Source: JAWLFI01 sp964627995 (GTDB lineage Bacteria > Bacteroidota > Bacteroidia > Chitinophagales > Saprospiraceae). From it: DNA of 64,000 bases. The first letter of the stretch is position 1; each line of letters starts with the position of its first letter. The position numbers and the translations under genes are program-made. This document shows positions 8,313 to 17,388 of this stretch, one piece after another. The stretch spans positions 5,865-69,864 of the forward strand of contig CAZVLN010000010.1 of NCBI GenBank assembly GCA_964627995.1. The letters run 5' to 3'. Below the pieces are notes generated by a model. The model saw only the letters and a list, made by a program, of their open reading frames with translations, had not been told where the DNA came from and searched no databases.

Positions 8313-9476
8313 ATGTATCCCGATCTCTCCTATATTTTGCATGATATTTTTGGAACTTCTCCCGATAATGCCTTTAGCATCGTCAAAACTTTCGGATTGA
8401 TGCTTGTTCTCGCTTTTATTGCAAGTGCGTATGTCCTGCGGCTGGAGCTCAAACGCAAATACGAGGAAGGCCTGCTCGGCGCATCCGTCGAAAAGGTGAA
8501 AATTGGCGAAAAGCCGACACTAACAGCTTACTTTTATCAACTTTTAACCGGTTTTATTATTGGTTTCAAGGGTGTATGGATCGTGCAGGAATATGATCAG
8601 TTTGCAATGGATCCATTTGATGGTCTGTTCTCAACCCAGGGAAACTGGCCCGCTGGAATCGTTGGTGCGCTACTTTTCATGGGATGGACCTATTACCAAT
8701 CTCAAAAGACAGCTAAACAGGAGCCGAAAACGGTTACCCAAACGATACCTCCTCAAGATAGGGTTTGGGATATTACTATGGTTGCTGCAATCTCGGGTAT
8801 TATTGGCGCTAAAATCTTTGCTATATTCGAAAGTACTGATACGCTCTCCCGGTTTTTCTCCGATCCTATTGGCACTCTATTTTCGGGCAGCGGCCTGGCT
8901 ATTTACGGCGGCCTCATTGTGGCCTTTATTGTCGTTTATAGATATGTGAAAAAACGTAACATGCCGCCTATTCATGTCATGGATGCTGTGGCACCTGCTT
9001 TACTGGTGGGCTATGCAGTAGGACGTCTAGGCTGCCATTTCAGTGGCGATGGAGACTGGGGTATTGTAAATTCTATGCCTACCCCATCCTGGTGGATGTT
9101 GCCGGAGTGGTTATGGTCGTTTGACTACCCGCACAATGTTTTAAATAGAGGTGAACTCATTGAGGGCTGTGACTGGAACTACTGTCGGCGTTTGCCTGAG
9201 GGCGTTTTTCCTACGCCTATCTATGAGACCATTGTGTCGCTTATTTTAGCAGGTGTTTTGTGGGCGTTGCGAAAAAAAATGACCATACCAGGAACCTTAT
9301 TTGCACTGTATCTTATCATGAATGGCGTAGAGCGGTTTTTTATTGAAAAAATTCGAGTCAATGATGTCATCGACCTCGGCTTTTTACAAGGAACACAAGC
9401 TGAATTTATTTCAGTAGCTACCGTGATTACAGGAATTGTTTTTTGGATTGTATTGGTAAAGCGCCACCGTTCATGA
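8313..9476 (+). CDS. lgt: Prolipoprotein diacylglyceryl transferase
   Basis: A 387-residue integral membrane enzyme that transfers diacylglycerol from phosphatidylglycerol to the lipobox Cys of prolipoproteins, the first step of lipoprotein maturation. About seven hydrophobic helices are visible. The Lgt signature region is GYAVGRLGCHFSGDGDWG (about 237-254), with Arg and Gly residues that contact the lipid headgroup; PTPIYE near residue 302 and the NGVERFFIEKIR segment (about 343-354) are also typical. It is longer than the E. coli enzyme (291) because of an N-terminal helix and loop insertions. The next gene overlaps it by four bases (ATGA). Confidence 0.93.
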   Translation: MYPDLSYILHDIFGTSPDNAFSIVKTFGLMLVLAFIASAYVLRLELKRKYEEGLLGASVEKVKIGEKPTLTAYFYQLLTGFIIGFKGVWIVQEYDQFAMDPFDGLFSTQGNWPAGIVGALLFMGWTYYQSQKTAKQEPKTVTQTIPPQDRVWDITMVAAISGIIGAKIFAIFESTDTLSRFFSDPIGTLFSGSGLAIYGGLIVAFIVVYRYVKKRNMPPIHVMDAVAPALLVGYAVGRLGCHFSGDGDWGIVNSMPTPSWWMLPEWLWSFDYPHNVLNRGELIEGCDWNYCRRLPEGVFPTPIYETIVSLILAGVLWALRKKMTIPGTLFALYLIMNGVERFFIEKIRVNDVIDLGFLQGTQAEFISVATVITGIVFWIVLVKRHRS

Positions 9477-9955
9477 CTCGAAAAGCTGTTATCATAGCGC
9501 TTATTATTACTAGCCTTTACATGGTTTTCGGTCAATTAATCATTGCCTGGCAGGTAAGAGACTTTTTGGGTTCAGCCAACTTCCCCAGCTGGGGCCCTTC
9601 CCCGATGAGCTGGGCGGCTGCGCAATTCGCCTTATATTTTGCCATGGGTTACCTGATTTTCCGAATGATGGTTATCCATAAGTTAATGATTCGACCTACT
9701 CTTTTGTGGTTTTTGCTCACTGCCTTGATGTGGGAGTTTTTTAAATATACTTTGGTTTTTCAAAGCTTTCTCTATTTGTCCTTTTTTGTCCTCTTATTAT
9801 TTGACATCATGTTCCTTTTATTTAACCTCTTTTTATTTCGAGAAGATGGGCGCCTGGGGATTGTTGCGCTTCCAATGACCCTTTTCTACATGCTCGTCGT
9901 CACACCCTGGTATTACCAGTTTTTGGAATTGAACATGGCCGTAACACAACAATAA
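9473..9955 (+). CDS. Small integral membrane protein of unknown function
   Basis: A 160-residue protein starting at the ATG that overlaps the lgt stop (ATGA), which makes translational coupling likely and decides the start; an in-frame start at 9443 would lie inside lgt. Four hydrophobic helices are visible, roughly residues 7-27, 45-62, 75-92 and 97-120, with another near 125-145. No catalytic motif stands out and I do not recognise the family. Coupling to lgt suggests, but does not prove, a role in membrane lipid or lipoprotein handling. Confidence 0.7.
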   Translation: MTRKAVIIALIITSLYMVFGQLIIAWQVRDFLGSANFPSWGPSPMSWAAAQFALYFAMGYLIFRMMVIHKLMIRPTLLWFLLTALMWEFFKYTLVFQSFLYLSFFVLLLFDIMFLLFNLFLFREDGRLGIVALPMTLFYMLVVTPWYYQFLELNMAVTQQ

Positions 9956-10025
9956 GTACCATTTATTCATTATTATATAAATGGAGTAGAGTGAAATAAC
10001 CATCCTACTCGTAAAATAGAATTGT

Positions 10026-10457
10026 ATGTCACAAGTAAAGAAAAATGACACCGTAAAGGTGCATTACACAGGAAAACTCACTTCGGGTGAGGTGTTTGAT
10101 TCTTCAAAAGATAGAGATCCTCTAGAATTTAAGGTCGGTTCAGGACAATTAATCCCTGGCTTCGATCAAGCTGTAGAGGGTATGGAGGTCAATGAAAAAA
10201 AGACCATTAATATACCGTCTGAAAAGGCGTATGGTGCCTCAAATCCCGATTTGGTTCGAAATGTTTCGCAAGAGCAATTACCAGAAAATATTGATCCGGA
10301 AGTTGGTCAAACATTGGTTGCTTCAGGTCCTGAAGGACAAGAAACTAGATTGGTAATTACCGAGGTTCACGACGAACATATCGTAGTAGATGCCAACCAC
10401 CCATTAGCTGGTAAAGACCTTATTTTTGATTTAGAACTCGTGAGTATCGACTCCTAG
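10026..10457 (+). CDS. slyD: FKBP-type peptidyl-prolyl isomerase, SlyD-like
   Basis: A 143-residue cytosolic prolyl isomerase and chaperone. Residues 1-68 and 125-143 form the FKBP half-barrel (VKVHYTGKLTSGEVFDSS, FKVGSGQLIPGFDQAVEGM). The insert-in-flap chaperone domain lies at about 69-125. The block DANHPLAGKDLIFDLELV is diagnostic of the SlyD type. Unlike E. coli SlyD there is no His/Cys-rich metal-binding tail, so nickel delivery is not expected. It is a single-gene unit ended by a hairpin terminator. A GAGTAG/CTACTC inverted repeat in the leader (near 9984-10010) is unexplained. Confidence 0.92.
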   Translation: MSQVKKNDTVKVHYTGKLTSGEVFDSSKDRDPLEFKVGSGQLIPGFDQAVEGMEVNEKKTINIPSEKAYGASNPDLVRNVSQEQLPENIDPEVGQTLVASGPEGQETRLVITEVHDEHIVVDANHPLAGKDLIFDLELVSIDS

Positions 10458-10482
10458 TTTTTTTGAAAAACAATTGAATTAT

Positions 10483-10529
10483 AAGCCCCTTTCCATCTCA
10501 TCCTGAGGTTATGGACAAGGGGCTTTTTT
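10483..10529. terminator. Terminator after slyD, shared with the end of the convergent gene
   Basis: AAGCCCCTT (10483-10491) pairs with AAGGGGCTT (10517-10525), followed by a T run. The 3' arm overlaps the last codons of the minus-strand DUF1028 gene (stop at 10509), and on the minus strand the hairpin is followed by AT-rich sequence, so it may serve both transcripts. Confidence 0.75.
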
Positions 10530-11258
10530 ATACACTACTTTATGCAAGGAGTCGATGGGCTCTACTCCACTTCCGGCAGGCAGTATGGCATCCAATCGAA
10601 GTGCTGTAACTTCTCCGTTATCCCCGGGTGTAGTTACTTTTAAAAAAGCAAAGAGAGAAGAAGTTCCTTCAGACATGCATCTCGAGTCTGCACCTATTTC
10701 CCGGGCCGCCTGCATGGCAGTCATTAATCGGCAGCGCATGGGCCCCGTAGATCGGCGAAAAGCGTTTTCCATTTGTTCCAAAATATGGATACCTGACAGT
10801 ATATTTCCCTGGATGGAATAATACCAACCGTCGATATTCCCGGTAAGGTGCAACTTTACATTCAGACAACTATCACCAGTGTATCCAGCCGCCTGTAGCT
10901 GATCACCTGTCTTGCGTACCAGCCCATACTGACGACTGGCCGCATCTCCCTCGGCGTCCTCTGCCAGCAATACTTTTATAATTTCTTCGGGAAGCAATCC
11001 TGAACGAAAAGCCTGTGCAGCGCGCTTTTGGTTAGCCGGTAAATAAGCCGCCTGAGTGTGAATCCCACCCTGACCGGGAAAATGCTCGGCTAAAAAACTC
11101 CCGTCTTCTATACCATAAACCACCAAATCCACGCAAGAAGCACCCGCACTACCGACCGTCCCGCTGGTGCTATCCATAGCGAGAATAGAAAAGGTGTCCT
11201 GAGCAAAAATTTTTAGGATAGATGTGGCAAAAAGTAATAGCAATATCCAATACTTCAT
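10509..11258 (-). CDS. DUF1028 family secreted protein (Ntn-hydrolase-like)
   Basis: A 249-residue protein with a signal peptide (1-19, ending KIFAQ) followed by TFSILAMDSTSGTVGSAGAS, the start of DUF1028 domains. These have an Ntn-hydrolase-like fold, and a Thr sits at the start of the mature chain (Thr22), as if it could become an N-terminal nucleophile after processing; this is inference. The motifs GQGGIHTQA and the GY-GDSC-region are family-like. The function of DUF1028 is not established. The C-terminal codons form one arm of the slyD terminator. The gene is not obviously in an operon. Confidence 0.83.
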   Translation of the reverse strand: MKYWILLLLFATSILKIFAQDTFSILAMDSTSGTVGSAGASCVDLVVYGIEDGSFLAEHFPGQGGIHTQAAYLPANQKRAAQAFRSGLLPEEIIKVLLAEDAEGDAASRQYGLVRKTGDQLQAAGYTGDSCLNVKLHLTGNIDGWYYSIQGNILSGIHILEQMENAFRRSTGPMRCRLMTAMQAAREIGADSRCMSEGTSSLFAFLKVTTPGDNGEVTALRLDAILPAGSGVEPIDSLHKVVYKKAPCP

Positions 11259-11464
11259 AGAATCTGGTTTTTAGCGATCACCCATCTGCATAAATCCGAC
11301 GCACCTATTGCATGGGGCTACTTTCCGCTTCTTGAGTAAAAAGTAAATGCTCTATTTCTCAAAATTATAAGACCCCATGCAAAAAGTCAAATAGCTCTAA
11401 AAGCATCTTAAGTGAAAAGACGTCAGCTCATGATGGATAATTGTGATCCCATAGTGGAAAAGTC

Positions 11465-11674
11465 TTAGCTATTACCTGCTGGGCAAGTACGCATACCAAA
11501 TAGCGTATATAGCGGGCAAAAACTGACCAGGCTCGTCAATACAAACACAATTGCTAATACAAGCAAAACGGTCCCTAAGGTTCCGGAAATAACGTTAGTG
11601 TAATACAAAGCACCAATAGCTATTGCTATAATTATGCGAATCGTTCGATCTGCAGTTCCCATATTCTTTTTCAT
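11465..11674 (-). CDS. DUF2892 (YgaP-type) small membrane protein
   Basis: A 69-residue protein with the DUF2892 pattern: an N-terminal MGTADRTIRIIIAIAIG, a second hydrophobic helix (LGTVLLVLAIVFVLTSLV) and SFCPLYTLFGMRTC near the end. In YgaP this domain anchors a rhodanese; here it stands alone. The paired Cys in CPLYTLFGMRTC are conserved in the family, but their role is not known to me. The leader contains a short TTTGG-type tandem repeat (11683-11698) and TATATTTC on the minus strand (11714-11721), a near match to the -7 element. Confidence 0.85.
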   Translation of the reverse strand: MKKNMGTADRTIRIIIAIAIGALYYTNVISGTLGTVLLVLAIVFVLTSLVSFCPLYTLFGMRTCPAGNS

Positions 11675-12287
11675 AATCCTTGGTTTGGTTTGGTTTGAGG
11701 TAAGTTAGATAAAGAAATATACAAAAATATTTGCTGCATCCGAAGGATTTGAAACACAGATACAGCTTATTGTCATCCAAACCTTGCCACTCTTTCCATT
11801 GATAATGAGGCTCCTAAGTCAGCTATTCGGTTGTAAACTGCAGCAATTTTAGATTTTATGTCTTAAGCAATCTACGAAGTATGGAGAAGAATGTACTACG
11901 CATGATTGCACAGCATAGTGGTTTTGATGCGCAAAATAGACTTTGACTGTATAGAAAAGCAGGGTGTAAATTACTATGCAAAAGGTCAGCCAATTCATCG
12001 GTAGTTGATTCCCTGACTCGCGCTCAAAATATGGAGGAGAATAGTCTATGCCCTTATGATTTAATGGAATATTTCTCTTTTGATCTGAAATCATCAGACA
12101 CCCCGATCCGTCTGGCCTTGTCGAAACTTACTCTAGACCTTTCCTAACTTATATCTAATGTGATTTCCTATTCAATAATTAAGACCGTCACGATCATAAC
12201 CCCAATGCTCAGTTTATCAAACCTGATGCCCATCTGTGAAAGCTCCCCAAAAATCCTTAGATTGGGTTTTATTTTGCTCTAACGCAA
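11675..12287. other. Gene-free stretch
   Basis: These 613 bases hold no ORF that I can support. The longest open frame (11849-12094, minus, 81 codons) has no recognisable domain and no convincing initiation context. No dyad or repeat stands out apart from the TTTGG run at the left edge. The promoter of the large downstream fusion gene must lie here, but I see no exact TAnnTTTG. Confidence 0.5.
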
Positions 12288-15200
12288 ATGCCGGTGAAAC
12301 GCTCACAAGAAAATAGAATAAGTCAGTTTTTTAATGTCAGACCCGGAGAGGAAGGTCTCGTACGTCGGCTATTCTTTCACAATTTCTTTCAAGGTGTGGG
12401 CATCGCTTTTTTCTTTACAGCAGCTAATACCTTATTCCTTGAATTCTTTAGCGTAAAATGGCTTCCCTGGATTTATATCACCTCCGCCCTGTTGTTGTTT
12501 GTCTTTGGCCGGGCATATGCATATTTTGAACATCATTGGCCCTTAAAAAGGCTTATGACCGTGGTTGTGGGTATTTTAGTTGTTACTCCACTTTTCTTTT
12601 ATACGGGCATGGCGGTCTGGCAACAAGCTGGACTTATTTTTCTACTCATGGCGTTTCATCGCGTTCTCTACACCTTAAACAGTCTAGAGTTTTGGGGGCT
12701 GTCGGCACTCGCCTTTAATGTCCGTCAAAGTAAGCGTATTTTTCCATTGATTGGCGCTGGGGATATTCCAGCCAAGCTATTAGGTTACCTTGCGGTCACA
12801 GCCGTCGTTCCATATACAGGTATAGAGGCCTTACTCCTTATTGCCTCTGGTTCTTTTCTTATCTCCTTCTTTTTCCTACAGCGCCTGGCGAACCGCCACG
12901 GGGAGACGCTGCAACATACTGACGCGACACCTGACTTTAGCCCCGGGTTTCAACAAAAGTCGTACTGGGTGCCAGCCTCCATGTTTCGTTCCCCTTTTAT
13001 TTTGTGGCTTTCCTTGCTTTCGGTTGTGAGTTTAATAGCGCTGACCCTATTGGACTTTGCTTTCCTTGCCGAAGTCAAATACAACTTTAAAGAAAAAGAA
13101 AGTCTAGCCCGATTCTTTGGTTTGTTGTTTAGTTTGGGATATACTTTAATTCTAACCTCAAAGTTTATCATTTCGGGGCGCGTTATTGAAAGCCTGGGTG
13201 TTGTTCGATCGACATTTATACTTCCGGTTTTTCTATGTATAGCATCATTCGCAGCTGTCATTACGGGCATGCTAACCTCAGACCAAACGGTCTTGCTTTG
13301 GATGTACAGTGCCATTCTGATTGGTGTGGAAATCATCCGTTACGCTATAAATGATCCCAACTTGATGACCCTGTTTCAGCCTTTGAGTCGGTCGCTTCGG
13401 CTCCATGGACATACCCTGGTAAAAACGATCATGAATCCCTTTGGTCTGCTGCTTACCGGCGCAATTCTGCTCGGTATTCTTCAGCTATCCAAAAAAATAG
13501 ACTTGACGCTAATTAGTGCTATCCTACTGCTGTTCAGCATCATCATGACTTTCTTATCCTTTAAAGTCCGCACATTTTATCTGCGCCAGTTGTTTCACGC
13601 CGTCCGAACTCGTTTTTTTGAAGGGACTAATACCCATTTAATTTCCGAGCAGGCCATTGAAATACTAAAAGAAAAGCTGAGAGTAGGAGCCGAAGGTGAA
13701 GCCATTCATAGTATCAAGGTTTTGCTGCAGCAAAAACCCAAACATAAAGAGGAAATTATAGCCACGGCACTTGCCCATCCCGGAGACCAAGTGAGGGCCC
13801 ATGCAATATATACCGCTATCCAACAAAAGATCACACTGGATCCCGAGCAGCTTCTGAAAATTCTAGATGGGGAACAAAGCAAGATTGTTCTTCAAGCTGC
13901 AATAGAGGCCCTTCCAACAAGTATTCCCGACCAGCTTAAGTTGTTGTATCCATTTATTGATTCTACGGATGAAGACTTTCGAGCGACAGCCATTAGTTCA
14001 CTGTTGGGCAGTGGACAATTGGAAGCCGAATTAAAAGCGGGAAGTCTTGTTATTAATCTCCTGCAGTCAAAATCGCCAGCCGATCAAGCCTTTGGCTGTA
14101 GACTGCTTCGGAAAATAGCAAAGGAAAACAACTACTATTTAGTTCTGCCCCTTTTGAATTCCTCATACCCTGAAGTCCGTGCAGAGGCCATACAAACCGC
14201 TGAATACATTCAGCACCCCAGCATTCGTAAAGAACTATTTTACATTTTTGATGGTTCTCCGAACGAGCCTTATTTACTGCAAGCCCTGGCTGCTTACGGT
14301 GATCAAAGCTTGCCGGCTATTCAAACTCGGTTCGCTGACAAAAGCTCCAATCTGACCAGGGATCGACAACTATGTGCGCTCTTATCGGCTATAAAAACTC
14401 CGGCATCGCTAGATCTATTATTTCATCAACTGGCACACTCCATATTAGAGGTCCGTAGTCTAGCAGCCCGATTACTGCATCAAGCTCAGTATCAGCTGCC
14501 CCAGTCCCTGGAAAAAGCCTATAATGAATATGTAGAGCAATGGTTGACAGAAGCCTACCACCTTTTGTATGGAGAGGAAAACCATGCGAACCACAAGTTA
14601 CTCCAGTCTGCATTCCAGCAAGAACGAAGAAGCAAAACCGAACAATTACTCATGTTGGTTTCATTGAAATGCGATAGAAGTAAATTTAATCGAATCATGG
14701 ATAGCTTTGCCTCTGCTCAACATCAGCAGCGTGATCAGGCATTGGAAATATTAGAGTATGAAATTCCCAAAAAACTATTTTTTTTACTCGAGTATCTACT
14801 TGATCCGAGTCTTGGAAAGGCCCGGTTGAAACAAGTAATTAAAATTAAGCCACATTTTGAACCCGAAAAAGACATGATTCAAAATGTGGTAGAACTGCAT
14901 TGGGGTAACTTTACTCGATGGACTACTGCAGCCCTTCTCCAGCATATTAGAGAGCAAGACACTTCTGTACATGTTTCCCATCTCTTAGAACACCCCTCTA
15001 CTCTTATTCGACAGCAGGCCCTTGTCTGCACTGATAAAACACCCATATCTATGCATAGCGAATCATCTTCTGAATCGGTTTTACTTCAAGTCGAAAAAAT
15101 CCTACTCCTCAAGAACACAAAGTTGTTCCAGAATATTCCTGAACATATTCTGGTTGATGTAGCTGAAATTGTCACCGAGGTCGAATGCGCTGCTGGTGAG

Positions 15201-15539
15201 CAACTCTTCAACAAAGGCGATATGGGAACTAAAATGTTTATAATTGCAAATGGCAGTATACGTATTCACGATGGTGATCATGTGTTCTCCAACCTGCATA
15301 AACATGACATATTTGGTGAACTCGCCTTGCTAAGTCCAGAGCCACGCTCAGCTTCTGCTTCCGCTTCTGAGGATAGTTTGCTCCTTTGTATTGATCAGGC
15401 TCCATTTTTTGAATTGACTAGTACACATCCGGAGGTGAGTAAAGGTATTATCCAGCGATTAGCTGAATTACTTCGAAGCCAAAATGAAGAAATTATTGAA
15501 ATGAAAAGAGCGCGCAATAGCACTGAAAAGGACAATTAA
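12288..15539 (+). CDS. Npt-type/MFS transporter fused to HEAT repeats and a cyclic-nucleotide-binding domain
   Basis: A 1083-residue membrane protein with three parts. Residues about 25-430 are a 12-helix transporter-like domain resembling the ATP/ADP-translocase (Npt) branch of the major facilitator fold. Residues about 450-900 are paired helices of HEAT type (repeated LLxxKPxHKEEIIAxAL-like units and 'hits' such as VRAHAIYTAI, RATAISSLLGSG, VRAEAIQTAEYI). Residues about 945-1065 are a cyclic-nucleotide-binding domain with the cassette FGELALLSPEPRSAS, keeping the Glu and Arg that bind cAMP or cGMP. The architecture suggests a transporter or membrane scaffold gated by a nucleotide. The substrate is unknown; nucleotide transport is only suggested by fold. 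It converges on an HD-domain hydrolase gene 7 bases away. Confidence 0.85.
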   Translation: MPVKRSQENRISQFFNVRPGEEGLVRRLFFHNFFQGVGIAFFFTAANTLFLEFFSVKWLPWIYITSALLLFVFGRAYAYFEHHWPLKRLMTVVVGILVVTPLFFYTGMAVWQQAGLIFLLMAFHRVLYTLNSLEFWGLSALAFNVRQSKRIFPLIGAGDIPAKLLGYLAVTAVVPYTGIEALLLIASGSFLISFFFLQRLANRHGETLQHTDATPDFSPGFQQKSYWVPASMFRSPFILWLSLLSVVSLIALTLLDFAFLAEVKYNFKEKESLARFFGLLFSLGYTLILTSKFIISGRVIESLGVVRSTFILPVFLCIASFAAVITGMLTSDQTVLLWMYSAILIGVEIIRYAINDPNLMTLFQPLSRSLRLHGHTLVKTIMNPFGLLLTGAILLGILQLSKKIDLTLISAILLLFSIIMTFLSFKVRTFYLRQLFHAVRTRFFEGTNTHLISEQAIEILKEKLRVGAEGEAIHSIKVLLQQKPKHKEEIIATALAHPGDQVRAHAIYTAIQQKITLDPEQLLKILDGEQSKIVLQAAIEALPTSIPDQLKLLYPFIDSTDEDFRATAISSLLGSGQLEAELKAGSLVINLLQSKSPADQAFGCRLLRKIAKENNYYLVLPLLNSSYPEVRAEAIQTAEYIQHPSIRKELFYIFDGSPNEPYLLQALAAYGDQSLPAIQTRFADKSSNLTRDRQLCALLSAIKTPASLDLLFHQLAHSILEVRSLAARLLHQAQYQLPQSLEKAYNEYVEQWLTEAYHLLYGEENHANHKLLQSAFQQERRSKTEQLLMLVSLKCDRSKFNRIMDSFASAQHQQRDQALEILEYEIPKKLFFLLEYLLDPSLGKARLKQVIKIKPHFEPEKDMIQNVVELHWGNFTRWTTAALLQHIREQDTSVHVSHLLEHPSTLIRQQALVCTDKTPISMHSESSSESVLLQVEKILLLKNTKLFQNIPEHILVDVAEIVTEVECAAGEQLFNKGDMGTKMFIIANGSIRIHDGDHVFSNLHKHDIFGELALLSPEPRSASASASEDSLLLCIDQAPFFELTSTHPEVSKGIIQRLAELLRSQNEEIIEMKRARNSTEKDN

Positions 15540-15546
15540 CCCTAGG

Positions 15547-16170
15547 CTAATCATCAACCTGGTCATGAATTTGCTGTAAGCGCTCAGCTTTTTTACCATT
15601 GCGCCAATTTTTAGCCGTTTTTGTAAAGTAGGAATGGGACTTAAAAAATCGAAGTTGTAATCGATTCCACTCCTCCTCATTACTTATTACTCCTAACTTT
15701 TTAAATTCCTCATATAATCTATTGGCGATGACCCAAAAATCATCTCTCCCCAGGTAATCTAAGTCTGCATCACATAAGACCTCACTCAAGTGATCTTTCG
15801 GATCCTGAGGAATTTGTGTGGCACGAATCATTTCGCACACCCGATTTATTGAATCTGAATGGTACCCATAGCGAGGCATCCACTCTTGAGCTACGTGGCA
15901 GCTCGCTTCTTCGTGATTTTTTGAGGAAACCACAAAGCCACTATCGTGCAAAACCGCAGCCGCTTTTAAATCCCCCATTTCACTTTCCGATATCCCTTCA
16001 GCCTGACCTATGCGAATCGCAGCTTGCAACACATCCTTTGTATGATCGACAGAATGATATGTTAGGTATCCGGGAAGGCCTGCTTCCATCCAATCGAATA
16101 CATCTTCTTTTAATCCTGCAAAGTCTGGACTTTCCTTAAAATTTTGTTTGTCGCTAACCCGATTCTCCAT
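15547..16170 (-). CDS. HD-domain phosphohydrolase
   Basis: A 207-residue protein with an HD-superfamily metal site: His43 in YHSVDHTKDV, His75-Asp76 in AAVLHDSG, a His near 104, and Asp134 or Asp136 in CDADLDYLG. HD proteins hydrolyse phosphate esters, including cyclic nucleotides and (p)ppGpp; the substrate here is not determined. The gene converges on the cyclic-nucleotide-binding transporter fusion, which makes a nucleotide-signal hydrolase an attractive but unproven idea. The start codon is followed upstream by a 13-base dyad CTATAA-A-TTATAG (16172-16184). Confidence 0.85.
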   Translation of the reverse strand: MENRVSDKQNFKESPDFAGLKEDVFDWMEAGLPGYLTYHSVDHTKDVLQAAIRIGQAEGISESEMGDLKAAAVLHDSGFVVSSKNHEEASCHVAQEWMPRYGYHSDSINRVCEMIRATQIPQDPKDHLSEVLCDADLDYLGRDDFWVIANRLYEEFKKLGVISNEEEWNRLQLRFFKSHSYFTKTAKNWRNGKKAERLQQIHDQVDD

Positions 16171-16263
16171 TCTATAAATTATAGTAATAAATAAATATCC
16201 TTTTTTTTATTAAGGTCCTACACAATATAATATAATTTATTTTATTTCTAATCGCTATTTCTA

Positions 16264-16460
16264 TTTTGGGGGTGTCCCCGCTGTGCTTTGCTCCGCGGGG
16301 TCGGGTCACTTCGGGGTTCGCTGGACGCTCCGTACTCAAGCCGCCCCAAAAGATTGCGGCGGTCTTTCGCACCTTCCCACCGCTAAGCGGCGGGCCCTCC
16401 GCACCCCTCACCCTTGCGCGCTCCGCGCGCTTTTCCGTTTAAGACATACGCTCCGTCTAT
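16264..16460 (+). repeat. GC-rich hairpin-containing intergenic element, copy B
   Basis: Within the 408-base gap between the HD gene and the PPTase gene. It starts TTTTGGGGGTGTCC and has a hairpin CCCCGC (16276-16281)/GCGGGG (16295-16300), then TCGGGTC, CGCTCCGTACTC, and ends with CCCCTCACCC and a GCGCG/CGCGC dyad (16416-16430). The organisation matches the elements at 7985, 23621, 46917 and 51541. The conserved end points toward the 5' end of the HD gene. It has no credible coding frame. Confidence 0.65.
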
Positions 16461-16578
16461 TTAAGCCAAAAAAAGTGCTATAATATTAAAGCCGCACACA
16501 GCCTGATTTCAAAAACTAATCCAATGGAAAGCAGGTCACGGACTTTAGGATGAGATCTGGCTTTTCACGAAGTCTTGT

Positions 16579-17121
16579 TCAAGAATTCAGCTCCAGGCTA
16601 CACACCCCCCAAGGTTCACTATAGCTCCGACAATAATGAGGGTGGACTCGTGCCTCGAAATGGGATGATCTCATGTTTTCAAAGGAAGTGGGATGTGATT
16701 TTTGAAGGTCACCTAGCATGGCGTGGCGGGCAGGTGCTCGTCGTGCATTTGTATAAGGCACCCAAAAATGCTCAGCAACAGAACGGGAGTCGAATTGTAT
16801 GACAGCTAAAAGCCCTTTCTCATTGAATAACCACTCGCCAGAGTAGTCGTGAGGTCCGCATTGGCAAGAAAATTGATCTTCAGATAAAAATTGACATGGA
16901 AAGTTTTTAGGTGCGAATGTTCGTGGAAGGTCAAACTGTCTGTAGGCCATTTTATAGCTTGCTTCCTTCGCTACCCAAAATTTAAAAAGAACCACCTTTG
17001 ATTGGGCATGCTTTTTCCAAAAGGTGATCTCAGCTGACGTTAAGATCTTGTTAGCGATGCGCTCAACCCGTTTCCATTCCCTATCCATAAAGGCGTGGGA
17101 AAGAAAGTCATTAGCGATCAT
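16579..17121 (-). CDS. 4'-phosphopantetheinyl transferase superfamily protein
   Basis: A 180-residue enzyme that should move the phosphopantetheine arm of CoA onto a carrier-protein Ser. The superfamily motif FWVAKEASYKM (48-58) carries the metal/CoA residues Glu53 and Lys57, and NDFLS near the start supplies the first Asp (Asp5). LTSAE (27-31) is also typical. The N-terminal block is less canonical than IGxDxVxL. About 55 C-terminal residues, rich in Arg, His and Ser, look unlike known family members. The ATG overlaps the stop of the acyl carrier protein gene (ATGA), so it is translationally coupled to its probable substrate. Confidence 0.8.
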   Translation of the reverse strand: MIANDFLSHAFMDREWKRVERIANKILTSAEITFWKKHAQSKVVLFKFWVAKEASYKMAYRQFDLPRTFAPKNFPCQFLSEDQFSCQCGPHDYSGEWLFNEKGLLAVIQFDSRSVAEHFWVPYTNARRAPARHAMLGDLQKSHPTSFENMRSSHFEARVHPHYCRSYSEPWGVCSLELNS

Positions 17122-17363
17122 ACCTTTGCGGAAATAATTTCCATTGCAGCACCAAGCGTGAGCATATTCTCAGCCTCTTCATCCGTAATTTCGATATCAA
17201 ATTCATCTTCGATATCTAAAATAATATCTATTAAGTGGGCTGAATTAATATGTAAATCCTCCATCAGGTCTAAGTCGTCGGTTACTTTTTCCGGTTTTTC
17301 TCCTTTGGGAATATAGGTATCGATGATACCCTCTAATTTTTTTCGAATATGTTCAGACGTCAT
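17118..17363 (-). CDS. Acyl carrier protein (dedicated, operon-encoded)
   Basis: An 81-residue acidic carrier protein. The attachment Ser is Ser41 in HINSAHLIDI, in place of the usual GADSLD motif of fatty-acid AcpP; the surrounding acidic helices DIEDEFDIEITDEEAENM are standard. It is therefore a second, specialised ACP rather than the housekeeping one. It lies 25 bases downstream of an RsbW-like kinase gene and overlaps the PPTase gene by four bases. No ketosynthase or acyl-ligase lies beside it, so the pathway it serves is not visible. Confidence 0.88.
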   Translation of the reverse strand: MTSEHIRKKLEGIIDTYIPKGEKPEKVTDDLDLMEDLHINSAHLIDIILDIEDEFDIEITDEEAENMLTLGAAMEIISAKV

Positions 17364-17388
17364 AGCCCTTCAATTTTTAGAACAAGAT

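Noticed and set aside
11683..11698. TTTGG-type tandem repeat upstream of the DUF2892 gene as a possible phase-variation tract
   Set aside because: Only about three units, outside the coding region, and no sign of frame switching.
11849..12094. 81-codon minus-strand ORF in the gap before the fusion gene
   Set aside because: No recognisable domain, unusual composition and no initiation context; likely chance.
12950..13336. 128-codon minus-strand ORF inside the fusion gene
   Set aside because: It is a shadow of the membrane-coding sequence of the transporter domain.
16283..16483. ORF over repeat copy B
   Set aside because: Arg/Leu/Pro-rich product from a GC-rich hairpin block; not protein-like.
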